Positions 1-8,612 of a DNA stretch of 64,000 nt are shown here, piece after piece. The notes under the pieces are model-generated. The model ran no database searches. It was not told the origin of the DNA and saw only the letters and a list, made by a program, of their open reading frames with translations. Both the position numbers and the translations under genes were made by a program. Source of the DNA: Candidatus Paraluminiphilus aquimaris (GTDB lineage Bacteria > Pseudomonadota > Gammaproteobacteria > Pseudomonadales > Halieaceae); assembly GCF_026230195.1 (NCBI RefSeq), contig NZ_CP036501.1, forward strand, positions 1,426,001 to 1,490,000, given 5' to 3'. Each line of letters opens with the position of its first letter. The stretch's first letter is position 1.

Positions 1-935
1 TTTCGAGCCCTTCGATGATGTCCTCGAAGAGCATGAGACCACCTTGGTGCTCCCACATTGAGAGGTCATGTAGGGCGTCTGCGTCGAGGTGCGCATAGTC
101 GCTAACAATAAAGCCCTCCATTCGGAGCCGTTTGGTTACGAGCAGACCGGGCACGCCAAAAGGCCCCGGCTTAGGCTTTGTGTCATACATCGAGACGGCG
201 CCACAGCAGGCTATACGGCCCTTTAAATTCATAGCAAACAAAGCGGTTTGAAGAATATCTCCGCCTGTATTGTCAAAGTAAACATCAATGCCATTGGGTG
301 CTGCAGCTTGGAGTTGGTCACGCAATTGCCGGTCTTCACTTTTGTAGTTTATGCAGACGTCAAACCCCAGCTCGCGCTCGACCCACCGACATTTAGCGTC
401 ATCGCCTGCGACACCAATAATACGCGCACCTTTTATGCGCCCAATCTGGCCGACAATCGATCCAACCGAGCCTGCCGCAGCGGAGACGAGTAAGGTCTCG
501 CCCGCGTGAATCCCAGCCACATTGATTAAACCGTGATAAGCCGTTAATCCCGCGACGCCAAGGAGTGATAATCCGTGGCTTATTGGGCCTTTGTGATTTG
601 GCGCTGCGGTCACCTGTCCGCCGTCGATCACGGCGTATTCTTGCCAGCCGATATCCGCCATCACCAGATCACCGGGTTTCCACGCGGCATCTTTGGACTC
701 AATGACTTCTCCAATCCCATAGCTTGCCATGACATCACCGCCGACAAGCGCACTGCGATAGGTAGCACCCTGCATCCAAGCTCGATTCGCGGCGTCTTGA
801 GACAGCAAAAGAGTTTTTATGCAGACCTGACCCACTTCAAGATCCGGTACCGGGACTTGATCGCTGTCAAAGCAATCGAGACTCAGTTTATCGGTCGGTA
901 ATTGGCTAAGAAGAATTCGTTTATTTGTTAGCATA
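1..935 (-). CDS. NADP-dependent medium-chain oxidoreductase, zinc-independent (partial, 3' end off the window)
   Basis: Reading the minus strand from an ATG at 935 gives an open frame of about 311 codons that runs off the left edge. The protein resembles the prostaglandin reductase / leukotriene B4 dehydrogenase (CurA-like) branch of the medium-chain dehydrogenase/reductase superfamily. These soluble enzymes reduce alpha,beta-unsaturated carbonyls with NADPH. Visible signs are an N-terminal catalytic fold with the LLLSQDAANR stretch around residue 43, a Rossmann nucleotide loop AAAGSVGSIVGQ near residue 150, and a YFDNTGG motif typical of the family. No zinc-ligand cysteine pattern is apparent. 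It is divergent from gcdH across a 253-bp gap. The physiological substrate cannot be named. Plus-strand frames over this gene are shadows. Confidence 0.8.
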
Positions 936-1188
936 GCCACCTCAGATTCGGTCACTGATGAGGGGACCGATTTAAAGCCACAAAAATTTGAGTGTACCTT
1001 CACGCGTAGACTTATTCGCGCAAACGCGATCCAAAGTCGTTAATTTAGCGGAAATACGAATTGCCTTGCGCGCTCTTGGGTTTACTCGCAGGTCGACCCA
1101 CACCCACTGCGGGTTAGGTCTTCATTTGTGGCGTTGGCGCAGGGACATCAATAATTTAACCTATGTCTTTTGCGAGTAGGTAAAGTCG

Positions 1189-2373
1189 ATGGGATCAGCC
1201 ACAAATTGGACAAAGCTCAATTGGGAAGACCCGTTCGAACTCGACGCGCAGTTGACCGAAGAGCAGCGGATGGTGCGAGAGTCTGCGCGGCAGTACGCTC
1301 AAGATAGGCTTGCTCCTCGAGTGACCGACGCTTTTAGGAGCGAGAGCACGGACCCCGCTATTTTCCGAGAGATGGGGGAGGTCGGCTTGTTGGGTCCAAC
1401 CATTGAAGGTTATGGCTGTCCCGGTGTCGATTACGTGAGCTACGGTCTCATAGCCCGCGAGATAGAGCGCGTTGATTCGGGTTATCGGTCAATGTTAAGC
1501 GTCCAGTCGTCGCTCGTAATGTATCCCATATTTGCCTACGGCAATGATACGCAACGAGAGAAATACCTCCCCAAGCTCGCCACCGGTGAGTGGATAGGTT
1601 GTTTCGGTTTGACTGAACCTGATCACGGGTCTGATCCGGGTGGAATGATTACACGGGCTCGCACAACTGATGGTGGCTACCGTCTGACAGGCGCTAAGAT
1701 GTGGATTTCCAATAGCCCTATTGCTGATGTCTTCGTCGTCTGGGCGAAGACCGACGATGACATTATCCGCGGTTTCATTCTCGACAAAGGTATGCCGGGG
1801 CTCTCTGCGCCAAAAATTGAGGGGAAATTGGCGCTACGTGCATCGGTTACCGGTGAAATCGTTATGGATGATGTCTTTGTCCCTGAAGAAAACTTACTCC
1901 CCAATGTGTCAGGTCTTAAGGGACCATTCGGTTGTTTGAATAACGCCCGCTTCGGTATCGCTTGGGGAACGCTGGGTGCAGCAGAAACCTGTTGGCACAC
2001 GGCGCGCAATTACACGCTAGATCGAAAGCAGTTCGGTAAGCCACTTGCGGCAACACAGCTTGTTCAGAAAAAGTTGGCCGACATGCAGTCGGAAATCGCG
2101 ATTGGATTACAGTCCTGCTTGCGAGCTGGCCAGATGTTAAGTGATGGGGCAATCTCTCCAGATCTCATCAGTTTGATAAAGCGCAATTCTTGCGGCAAAG
2201 CGCTGGAGATAGCGCGTACCGCGCGGGACATGTTGGGGGGCAATGGTATTTCCGACGAGTACCCGATTATGAGACACATGGTTAACCTTGAAGTCGTCAA
2301 TACCTATGAGGGTACGCATGACATTCACGCGCTGATACTGGGCCGCGCGCAAACGGGGATCGCCGCCTTTTAA
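1189..2373 (+). CDS. gcdH: Glutaryl-CoA dehydrogenase
   Basis: A 394-residue acyl-CoA dehydrogenase that matches the glutaryl-CoA dehydrogenase subgroup along its length. It oxidatively decarboxylates glutaryl-CoA to crotonyl-CoA with FAD, in lysine and tryptophan degradation. The FAD/substrate stretch [16 protein letters not shown] lies near residue 140. The C-terminal block [18 protein letters not shown] is followed by [16 protein letters not shown], in which Glu374 is the expected catalytic base. The start follows a weak AGG-containing ribosome site. Length is normal for the family. It is followed after 27 bp by a small exported protein, perhaps co-transcribed. Confidence 0.93.
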   Translation: MGSATNWTKLNWEDPFELDAQLTEEQRMVRESARQYAQDRLAPRVTDAFRSESTDPAIFREMGEVGLLGPTIEGYGCPGVDYVSYGLIAREIERVDSGYRSMLSVQSSLVMYPIFAYGNDTQREKYLPKLATGEWIGCFGLTEPDHGSDPGGMITRARTTDGGYRLTGAKMWISNSPIADVFVVWAKTDDDIIRGFILDKGMPGLSAPKIEGKLALRASVTGEIVMDDVFVPEENLLPNVSGLKGPFGCLNNARFGIAWGTLGAAETCWHTARNYTLDRKQFGKPLAATQLVQKKLADMQSEIAIGLQSCLRAGQMLSDGAISPDLISLIKRNSCGKALEIARTARDMLGGNGISDEYPIMRHMVNLEVVNTYEGTHDIHALILGRAQTGIAAF

Positions 2374-2400
2374 TCAAATCGAGTTACAGGATGGGTAGTT

Positions 2401-3036
2401 ATGGGACGATTACTGTTGGCTTGCGCGTTTCTTGCCGTACCCTGTTTCGCTGACGATACCGCATCGGTTGATGCAATTATTGACGCTTATTACGACGTGA
2501 TATCAGGTCCAGAGGGGTTTGTTTATGACGCCGACCGAGATGCGAATATTCATGCCAAAGAGGCGTTGATAACCAAGTTCTCACTGGACGGATCAATGCA
2601 GCAACACCCGTTTGAGACAGAGCAAGCCTTGGTTGTCAGTCCTTACGAGTCCGCGTTTTTTGAGGTTGAAGTCGACAGGCAGGTAAAGCGGTTTGGCAAC
2701 GTGGCTCATGTCTGGAGTGAGTTTGAGATGAAAACGGCGCCAGAGGGCCAAGCCTATGGCGGAGGATTTAACAGTATTTCATTGCTCTTTATGGCGGATC
2801 GATGGTGGATTTCGTCCTGGGCAACTCAGTACACAGAACCGGGTGCGAAATTGACTAATCTGCCGTCAGCTCAGCTCGTTGATCTCGATACAGACGAATT
2901 TGCCGAGGTCGTCAAGTCGATCGTTCAAGATACGCTTCAGGCTTGCGAGGTCCGAGGAGGTATGGAAGGACGGGCTAAAATGAATCTTGCCGTTGTCGGC
3001 GAGGTCAAAGCTAAATTGATTTGTGCCAAAGACTGA
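2401..3036 (+). CDS. Exported hypothetical protein, possibly SnoaL/NTF2-like fold
   Basis: A 211-residue protein with an N-terminal signal peptide (hydrophobic residues 3-16, likely cleavage after CFA near residue 17), so it is probably periplasmic. The pattern of an early acidic helix (SVDAIIDAYYDVISGP), a central strand pair and a RWWISSWATQYT strand near residue 139 recalls NTF2-like/SnoaL-like proteins that act as ligand-binding or accessory domains. That is inference from pattern only. No catalytic residues can be assigned. It sits 27 bp downstream of gcdH, but no functional link is evident. Two cysteines occur near the C terminus. Confidence 0.65.
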   Translation: MGRLLLACAFLAVPCFADDTASVDAIIDAYYDVISGPEGFVYDADRDANIHAKEALITKFSLDGSMQQHPFETEQALVVSPYESAFFEVEVDRQVKRFGNVAHVWSEFEMKTAPEGQAYGGGFNSISLLFMADRWWISSWATQYTEPGAKLTNLPSAQLVDLDTDEFAEVVKSIVQDTLQACEVRGGMEGRAKMNLAVVGEVKAKLICAKD

Positions 3037-3269
3037 TACTGCGGTTGTGATCCTCTAAGGGCTGGCTTTAGCATCTAGATTGCTTCATTTGGTCAGTCAC
3101 GCGGATGGTGTGATGCCTGACTAGGCGCCGCTGAACTTAACGAACTATGTCATCTCCGCCGGTTTGGCTATTCGGCTCGGAGCCTAGGTGTGCCCTCGTT
3201 CAGTTGCTATCCGAAAGTACTGAAGTTGCGTAAGATCGATAGACACTCCAGTAACGAGATTTTCAGCTT

Positions 3270-4670
3270 ATGGCTGCTCCACTCCCGAATCATCCACAAC
3301 TTCGCGGTAACTACGGACCCATTAATTTCGAGGCGTCATGTGACGACTTGGTCATTGAAGGCAATGTCCCCGCTGACTTATCAGGTTCGCTTTATCGAAT
3401 AGGGCCTAATCCAAAATTTGTCGAGGGAACCTACCACTGGTTTTTTGGTACCGGCATGATTCACGCATTCCATGTCGACCAGGGAAAAGTCGGGTACGTG
3501 AACCGTTGGGTAAGAACGCCGAAGTTTGAGAAAGAGATTGAGCTGGGAAGGGGCCTTAACCTCGAAATCAATATCAACAAAGAAACAGGGCAAATTGAAA
3601 GTAACCGCCGTAATGGTGTTGCTAATACTCATATTATGGCGCACGGCGATCATTTGGTGGCCTTGGAAGAGGGCAGTCATCCGTTTAGCGTGGCTCCCCA
3701 ATCACTTGAGTCAGAGGGTTATGGTCACTATGCGGACGGTATAAAAGGCGCTATGACCGCGCACCCTAAAATTGACCCTGAAACGGGTGAGCTTCACGGC
3801 TTCGGCTACATGACTGACCATTTTGGTAGTAAGACGATGACCTATCATGTTATTGATCGAAACGGTCAGATGCTACGCTCAGATGTTTTCGAAGCACCGT
3901 ACGCCGCGATGGTCCACGACTTTATGATCACTCGTGATTACGTGATTTTCCCTCTGTTTCCTCTGACGTGTGATTTGGATCGCGTTGCCAAATTTGGTTT
4001 CCCTTTTGCATTTGATCGAAGCGCCGGCGCCTACATTGGCGTCTTAAAGCGAGGCGCACCGGTCTCGAGTATTCGTTGGCTAGAGGCCCCCGTCTGTTAC
4101 GTCTTCCATTACCTAAATGCATGGAATGAGGGGTCAAAGGTGACCTTTGATTCGGTCGATTTTCCCGTTGCGCCCAACTTCCCTAATGCCGATGGCAGTA
4201 TTCCAGCTCACGCGGATGCGCAGGGTAAGTTGACGCGGTGGACCTTGGATGTCGACACCGGGGCGATAGATCGATACCAGACGCTGGATGTGGCCTCAGA
4301 ATTCCCGCGCATCGATAATCGGTTTGCTGCCTCCCGTCACCGTCATGGCTATATCGCCGCCGCTTCACAGCGCGCCAAGGGGGATGGTGGGTTGTTCCAT
4401 GAGATCACGCACATTGACTGTGATACGGGTGACGTCAGCACCTGGGACGCGGGTTTTGGTAACGGTGTTTCGGAGCCTGTATTTGTTGAAAAGAATAGTG
4501 GCGCAAAAGAGGGAGAGGGCTGGCTGCTCGCGACGGTGTATGACAGCCAGAAAAGCACATCCTCGCTGGTGATTCTTAACGCGCAAGCGGTCGGCGATGG
4601 GCCCGTCGCAGTCGCTATGCTAGACCATCGCATACCCTACGGCTTCCACGGCAGCTGGCGCAATAACTGA
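3270..4670 (+). CDS. Carotenoid oxygenase (carotenoid cleavage dioxygenase family)
   Basis: A 466-residue member of the RPE65/lignostilbene dioxygenase superfamily: non-haem iron enzymes with a seven-bladed propeller that cleave carotenoids, apocarotenoids or stilbenes with O2. The four iron-binding histidines are recognisable in their usual contexts: His165 (TAHPK), His216 (VHDFMIT), His280 (FHYLNAW) and His460 (YGFHGSW). The N-terminal signature SGSLYRIGPNP near residue 38 is also typical. The ATG at 3270 lacks a strong ribosome site, so the start is moderately sure. It stands alone between 200-bp gaps. The substrate (carotenoid or lignin-type stilbene) cannot be decided from sequence, although the organism makes carotenoids. 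Confidence 0.88.
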   Translation: MAAPLPNHPQLRGNYGPINFEASCDDLVIEGNVPADLSGSLYRIGPNPKFVEGTYHWFFGTGMIHAFHVDQGKVGYVNRWVRTPKFEKEIELGRGLNLEININKETGQIESNRRNGVANTHIMAHGDHLVALEEGSHPFSVAPQSLESEGYGHYADGIKGAMTAHPKIDPETGELHGFGYMTDHFGSKTMTYHVIDRNGQMLRSDVFEAPYAAMVHDFMITRDYVIFPLFPLTCDLDRVAKFGFPFAFDRSAGAYIGVLKRGAPVSSIRWLEAPVCYVFHYLNAWNEGSKVTFDSVDFPVAPNFPNADGSIPAHADAQGKLTRWTLDVDTGAIDRYQTLDVASEFPRIDNRFAASRHRHGYIAAASQRAKGDGGLFHEITHIDCDTGDVSTWDAGFGNGVSEPVFVEKNSGAKEGEGWLLATVYDSQKSTSSLVILNAQAVGDGPVAVAMLDHRIPYGFHGSWRNN

Positions 4671-4881
4671 ACGTAAGTAGCTTCGAGGTCAGACTCAAGG
4701 GGTGAGATTCCCTTGGTATTACGTCCCTGTAATGTCCGCTAAAGGCGGGTGTTTTTGAAGAGAAAAATCGTGGCAATAGCGGCAGCGTGTAGCTCGTTTA
4801 GGGCCCTTCATTTTGCGTCGAGATGCCGTCGGTTTTTGTCTTGATTTCGCCTTTATTTTGGTTTTCTATAGTGCGAGATAG

Positions 4882-6000
4882 GTGCTCGTAGTCGCAGAGG
4901 AAAACCATGCGGGATGCCACTCAATGAATGCCGAGGCACTCGGTAACGTTCAGGTCAACTGGCCCGATGGCGAACGTATGAGTTTGCCCATCTTGTGGCT
5001 TCGTGATGTTTGTCCCTGCGAGGCGTGTCGGATTGCTCAGACACAGGAGAAACGCTTTCATCTCGCAACCCTTGAAACCGTGAGTATTGAGACGCTTGGG
5101 GTCAGCGATGAGGCACTTTGGGTTGCGTGGACAGGTGGGCATTCGAGTCAATACCCCAGAAGCTTTCTCGCCAAGGATCATGCTCGTGTGATGCCTCAGT
5201 GGCAGCCTTGGAGCGATGACTACACGCCTGCTTATTTCGACTTTCAGGCGTTTCAAGCGAATGACCGAATGGCCTTGCTGGCTATCGAAGAATTTTTGAG
5301 GTCCGGTGTACTCATACTTTCAAACGCACCAACCGAAGAGGCGACACTGGAATTACTGGCCAAGCGGCTTGGCCCTATCCGTGAAGTGCTGTTTGAGCGC
5401 ATCCACAATGTGAAAGTAGACCCTAGGGGCTACAACGTCGCCCACACCAACTTAGGTCTGCCGCCGCATAACGATTTTGCAAGCTATTCATGGCCGCCAA
5501 GTGTGCAGGCGCTTCATATGCTAGCCAACGAGGCGAGCGGCGGGCGATCGACGATTTTTGATGGCTGGGCACTCTTGGAGGAGTTTCGATCAGCGGAGCC
5601 CGAGGCTTTCGATGTCCTATGCCGCGTGGAAGTACCCTTTAGAGAGTTTGATGAGAGCAACGAGACGTACGCTTGTGAACCCATCATCCGGCTAAATACT
5701 AAGGGCGAAATTGTTATTTTCCGTTATTCGAATCAGTTGATGCAGGTAATGAACCCTGCAGATCCTGATACGGCTGTGTTTTACGATGCCTATTACAAAC
5801 TAAGCCGCCGCTTGTTCAGTAGTGACAAGGTGAGGCGCTTTCGGTTGGAGGGTGGGCAGATATTGATTGTCGCAAGTCACCGAGTCCTTCACGGACGCGA
5901 GGTCATCGACGATGCGGGTTATCGGCATCTACAGGATGCGTATTTCGAGCACGATAATGTGCGCAACATGCTTACGGTATTAGCGAGGTCGCATGACTGA
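4882..6000 (+). CDS. Fe(II)/2-oxoglutarate dioxygenase, gamma-butyrobetaine hydroxylase-like; candidate TmpA
   Basis: A 372-residue protein with two parts. The N-terminal DUF971-like domain carries a zinc-type cysteine cluster CPCEAC at residues 44-49. The C-terminal TauD-type double-stranded beta-helix has iron ligands His196 and Asp198 (PPHNDF) and His337 (RVLHGRE). This is the architecture of gamma-butyrobetaine hydroxylase and of TmpA, which hydroxylates 2-trimethylaminoethylphosphonate. The stop region overlaps the next gene by 8 bp, and that gene is a PhnZ/TmpB-like HD oxygenase, so the TmpA assignment is favoured (inference). The GTG at 4882 gives the longest frame; an ATG at 4924 is an equally possible start. 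Carnitine biosynthesis is the alternative role. Confidence 0.82.
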   Translation: MLVVAEENHAGCHSMNAEALGNVQVNWPDGERMSLPILWLRDVCPCEACRIAQTQEKRFHLATLETVSIETLGVSDEALWVAWTGGHSSQYPRSFLAKDHARVMPQWQPWSDDYTPAYFDFQAFQANDRMALLAIEEFLRSGVLILSNAPTEEATLELLAKRLGPIREVLFERIHNVKVDPRGYNVAHTNLGLPPHNDFASYSWPPSVQALHMLANEASGGRSTIFDGWALLEEFRSAEPEAFDVLCRVEVPFREFDESNETYACEPIIRLNTKGEIVIFRYSNQLMQVMNPADPDTAVFYDAYYKLSRRLFSSDKVRRFRLEGGQILIVASHRVLHGREVIDDAGYRHLQDAYFEHDNVRNMLTVLARSHD

Positions 6001-6541
6001 AGTTTCATTTACCCAAATGAAAGATGGCACCCAAGCCGACTATGTATTTTTGGAGCAGCTGGAGGACGACCATATTAAGGGGCTGCCGGGTCGCATTATG
6101 AAAGCTTTAGCTGGCTTATCGGATGGGCTAGCCGGGTACAAGATTGATCGGTTGCACCACTCTCTGCAGACCGCAACGCGTGCGGAGGATGAAGGCGCGA
6201 GTATTGATTGGATAGTCGCGGCCTTGGTGCACGACATCGGCGATGAGCTTGCCCCATTGAGTCACGCAGAGTTTGCGGCGGCACTTTTGAAGCCGTTTGT
6301 CAGCGATGAGATCGTCTGGGTGGTAGAGAAGCACGGCTTATTTCAGGCGTACTATTACGCCCATCATGTCGGTGGCGATCGTCACGCGCGAGACCAATAC
6401 AAAGATCATCCGTTTTATGATCAATGCGTTCACTTTTGTGAGGCATGGGATCAGGCATCCTTCGACCCGACGTACCCCACGCGCTCGCTTGACCATTTCG
6501 AGCCCATGGTCAGAGAGGTTTTTTCGCGAAGAGCGCACTGA
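5993..6541 (+). CDS. HD-domain protein; candidate TmpB/PhnZ-type diiron oxygenase
   Basis: A 182-residue HD-domain protein. Metal ligands are visible as His56, the His80-Asp81 pair in ALVHDIGD, His114 and probably Asp153 in CEAWDQASFDP. The 24-residue spacing from His56 to His80 equals that between the first two ligands of PhnZ. PhnZ and TmpB are mixed-valent diiron oxygenases that split the C-P bond of a 1-hydroxyphosphonate. Here the partner dioxygenase gene overlaps by 8 bp upstream, matching tmpA-tmpB organisation. If correct, the pair releases phosphate and glycine betaine from trimethylaminoethylphosphonate. No phosphonate transporter or regulator is adjacent. A generic HD phosphohydrolase remains the alternative. 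Confidence 0.8.
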   Translation: MTEVSFTQMKDGTQADYVFLEQLEDDHIKGLPGRIMKALAGLSDGLAGYKIDRLHHSLQTATRAEDEGASIDWIVAALVHDIGDELAPLSHAEFAAALLKPFVSDEIVWVVEKHGLFQAYYYAHHVGGDRHARDQYKDHPFYDQCVHFCEAWDQASFDPTYPTRSLDHFEPMVREVFSRRAH

Positions 6542-6626
6542 CACCCTCCTGATAAGAATGCACTGGCTCTGTTGCCCCGTAAGCGGCGCGACAGCACAAT
6601 AGCGGCTCGATCTTCGAGGCTCACCT

Positions 6627-7895
6627 ATGATTAGCTTTGCACAAGCACAGGAAAATTTAGAGCGTTTATGCCGGTCATGGTTGGCATCAAATCCTGAGGT
6701 GAGTGAGACGCTGTGCTTGGGTGAGGCACTTGGCCGTTACCTGACGGCAGACATTGTTGCCGCGCTAGAATTACCGAGGTCAGATGTTTCAGCGATGGAT
6801 GGCTACGCTATCTGCTCCCCCGACGCAGTGGGTGCCAAATCCTCCCAGACCTTTACGCTAAAGGGAGAGTCTCGCGCTGGTGAACCCTTTGAAGGTGGAG
6901 CATTGGCGCCGGGTGAGTGCATTCGTATTTTCACAGGGGCAGTGGTCCCCGCATCCGCGGATACGGTGGTCATCCAGGAAAATGTTGAGCGCGACCATGA
7001 CCTGATTCACATGCGCCATGACACGCCAACTGGTTCGAATATTCGTCGTCGAGGCGAGGAGATAGCCAGGGATACCGTTATTGCAAGATATGGCCAATTG
7101 ATAAGGCCCAACATGATTCCGCTACTCGCGAGTCAAGGTATAGCGCAGGTGGAGGTTCGACGAAAACTGCGTGTTGCATTTTTTGCCACAGGAGACGAAT
7201 TGAAAGCCGCCGGCGAGGTCTTAGATGAGGGGGATATCTACGAAAGTAATCTCGCGTCTATCGATGCCGTGCTTCAGCAGTATCCAGTTGAGCTCATAAA
7301 TATGGGCGTCATCGAGGATACGCCCGAAGCCATAAAGGCGTGTTTAACAAGAGCAAGCACCGAGGCAGATGTCGTCATCAGCAGTGGAGGCGTGTCCGTT
7401 GGAGACTACGACTACGTGCGACAGTGCGTAGAGTCCATGGGTGTCATTTCCGACTACAAAGTCGCCATGAAGCCTGGCAAACCTGTCTGTTTCGGCCATC
7501 TTGATCGAGGGCAGGGCAGTAAGGCGCTGTTTTTTGGCCTGCCCGGAAATGCCGTCTCCTCTTTTGTTGTCCTGACTGAGCTTTATCTGCCTGTGATTAA
7601 GCTCCTTTCAAACCGAGAGGTTGTCGTAGCCAATACGCAACGAGAAGCTGTGCTGGATGCTGACCTCACTCGACGTGGTGGTCGCTTGGAGTTTCAACGC
7701 GGCATCTTACGAGGCGATATTGATGACGCCGGGAATCAAGTGATGCGTGTCGCAGCCTTAGGTAGTCAAGATTCTCATCGCGTTTTTGGCCTTGCTCGCG
7801 CCAACTGCACCATCAAGATCGATGCAGATATCGAACACATCTGCGCAGGTTCCAAGGTTTCAGTTTCCGTCTTTCCGTGGGCAGAGGATCTGTGA
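6627..7895 (+). CDS. moeA: Molybdopterin molybdenumtransferase MoeA
   Basis: A 422-residue cytoplasmic enzyme that inserts molybdate into adenylylated molybdopterin. Family marks include SDVSAMDGYAI near residue 52, the ATGDELK turn near residue 190, the SSGGVSVGDYDYV motif near residue 251 and GLPGNAVSSFV near residue 308. Length is typical. Its stop overlaps the GTG start of mobA by 4 bp, so the two are translationally coupled. No molybdoenzyme gene is in the window. It follows the TmpAB-like pair after an 85-bp gap. Confidence 0.96.
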   Translation: MISFAQAQENLERLCRSWLASNPEVSETLCLGEALGRYLTADIVAALELPRSDVSAMDGYAICSPDAVGAKSSQTFTLKGESRAGEPFEGGALAPGECIRIFTGAVVPASADTVVIQENVERDHDLIHMRHDTPTGSNIRRRGEEIARDTVIARYGQLIRPNMIPLLASQGIAQVEVRRKLRVAFFATGDELKAAGEVLDEGDIYESNLASIDAVLQQYPVELINMGVIEDTPEAIKACLTRASTEADVVISSGGVSVGDYDYVRQCVESMGVISDYKVAMKPGKPVCFGHLDRGQGSKALFFGLPGNAVSSFVVLTELYLPVIKLLSNREVVVANTQREAVLDADLTRRGGRLEFQRGILRGDIDDAGNQVMRVAALGSQDSHRVFGLARANCTIKIDADIEHICAGSKVSVSVFPWAEDL

Positions 7896-8515
7896 GCGAT
7901 CTTCGCTCCGTCATTGCCGTGGCCATCCTCGCCGGAGGAAATAGCCGCCGTATGGGTGAAGATAAGGCGGCCCTAGTAGAGGCGCATCAATCGCTTATTT
8001 CACATCAAGTTCTCGACCTTCGCCGCGTATTGCCAGCTCTTCCGGTCTTTGTTTGTGCGGGCTCTCGGCGTTACCCGGAGCTTTTGCCTCACGGTATTCA
8101 TTATGTATCAGACAAGGTCGATGATGCGGGTCCCTTGGCGGGAATTGCAGAGGCCTTGAAGGCAGCCAAGGCATTAAATGGCGGTGATGGGTATGTTTTG
8201 GTTATGCCAACAGATTCGCTGATTCCACCCTCACAGATACACCGCCTATTAGTCGATACCGCGACAGAATCCGCGGACGTAGTGCTGCTAAAAGGGCGGC
8301 GATTACATCCATTGCATGGCCTTTTCTCGACTCAGCTCGCCCCCAGCATGGAGCGCTATCTGATAGCTGGTGGTCGGGCCGTTATGGGCTTTTTAGATAA
8401 CGAGCGTTGGCAAACTGCGCTCGCGCCCGACGACTGGGAGCCTTGTCTCAATTTCAATACGCCCGAGGAATATACGCACGCGCGCTCAGCATTGGCGGAG
8501 ACTACTGTCGTATAG
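7892..8515 (+). CDS. mobA: Molybdenum cofactor guanylyltransferase MobA
   Basis: Transfers GMP from GTP to Mo-molybdopterin, giving the guanine dinucleotide cofactor of the DMSO-reductase family. The nucleotide-binding loop AILAGGNSRRMGEDKA lies within the first 30 residues, and HPLHGLFS is near residue 143, as in the family. I choose the GTG at 7892, which overlaps the moeA stop (GTGA) and has an AGAGGAT ribosome site 3 bases upstream. An in-frame GTG at 7877 would add five residues. About 207 residues is normal. It implies that the cell uses MGD-type molybdoenzymes encoded elsewhere. Confidence 0.93.
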   Translation: MSDLRSVIAVAILAGGNSRRMGEDKAALVEAHQSLISHQVLDLRRVLPALPVFVCAGSRRYPELLPHGIHYVSDKVDDAGPLAGIAEALKAAKALNGGDGYVLVMPTDSLIPPSQIHRLLVDTATESADVVLLKGRRLHPLHGLFSTQLAPSMERYLIAGGRAVMGFLDNERWQTALAPDDWEPCLNFNTPEEYTHARSALAETTVV

Positions 8516-8612
8516 CTTTGTTTTGAGGCCGACAATCTGCACGGGAAAAAATCAGTTGAGAGGCTTATAGTGGTGCTGGGCGTTTAGTGAAGTAAACCGC
8601 AGGGTATCAACA

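Noticed and set aside
248-901. Plus-strand open frames of 81 and 108 codons near the left edge
   Set aside because: They lie opposite a clear minus-strand oxidoreductase with family motifs and show no protein-like features of their own.
988-1179. 63-codon plus-strand frame before gcdH
   Set aside because: Composition is Arg/His/Trp rich, there is no good ribosome site and no recognisable pattern. The region is treated as a 253-bp intergenic promoter region.
4696-4715. CAAGGG/CCCTTG inverted repeat after the carotenoid oxygenase gene
   Set aside because: A 6-bp stem without a T run; too weak to call a terminator or riboswitch.
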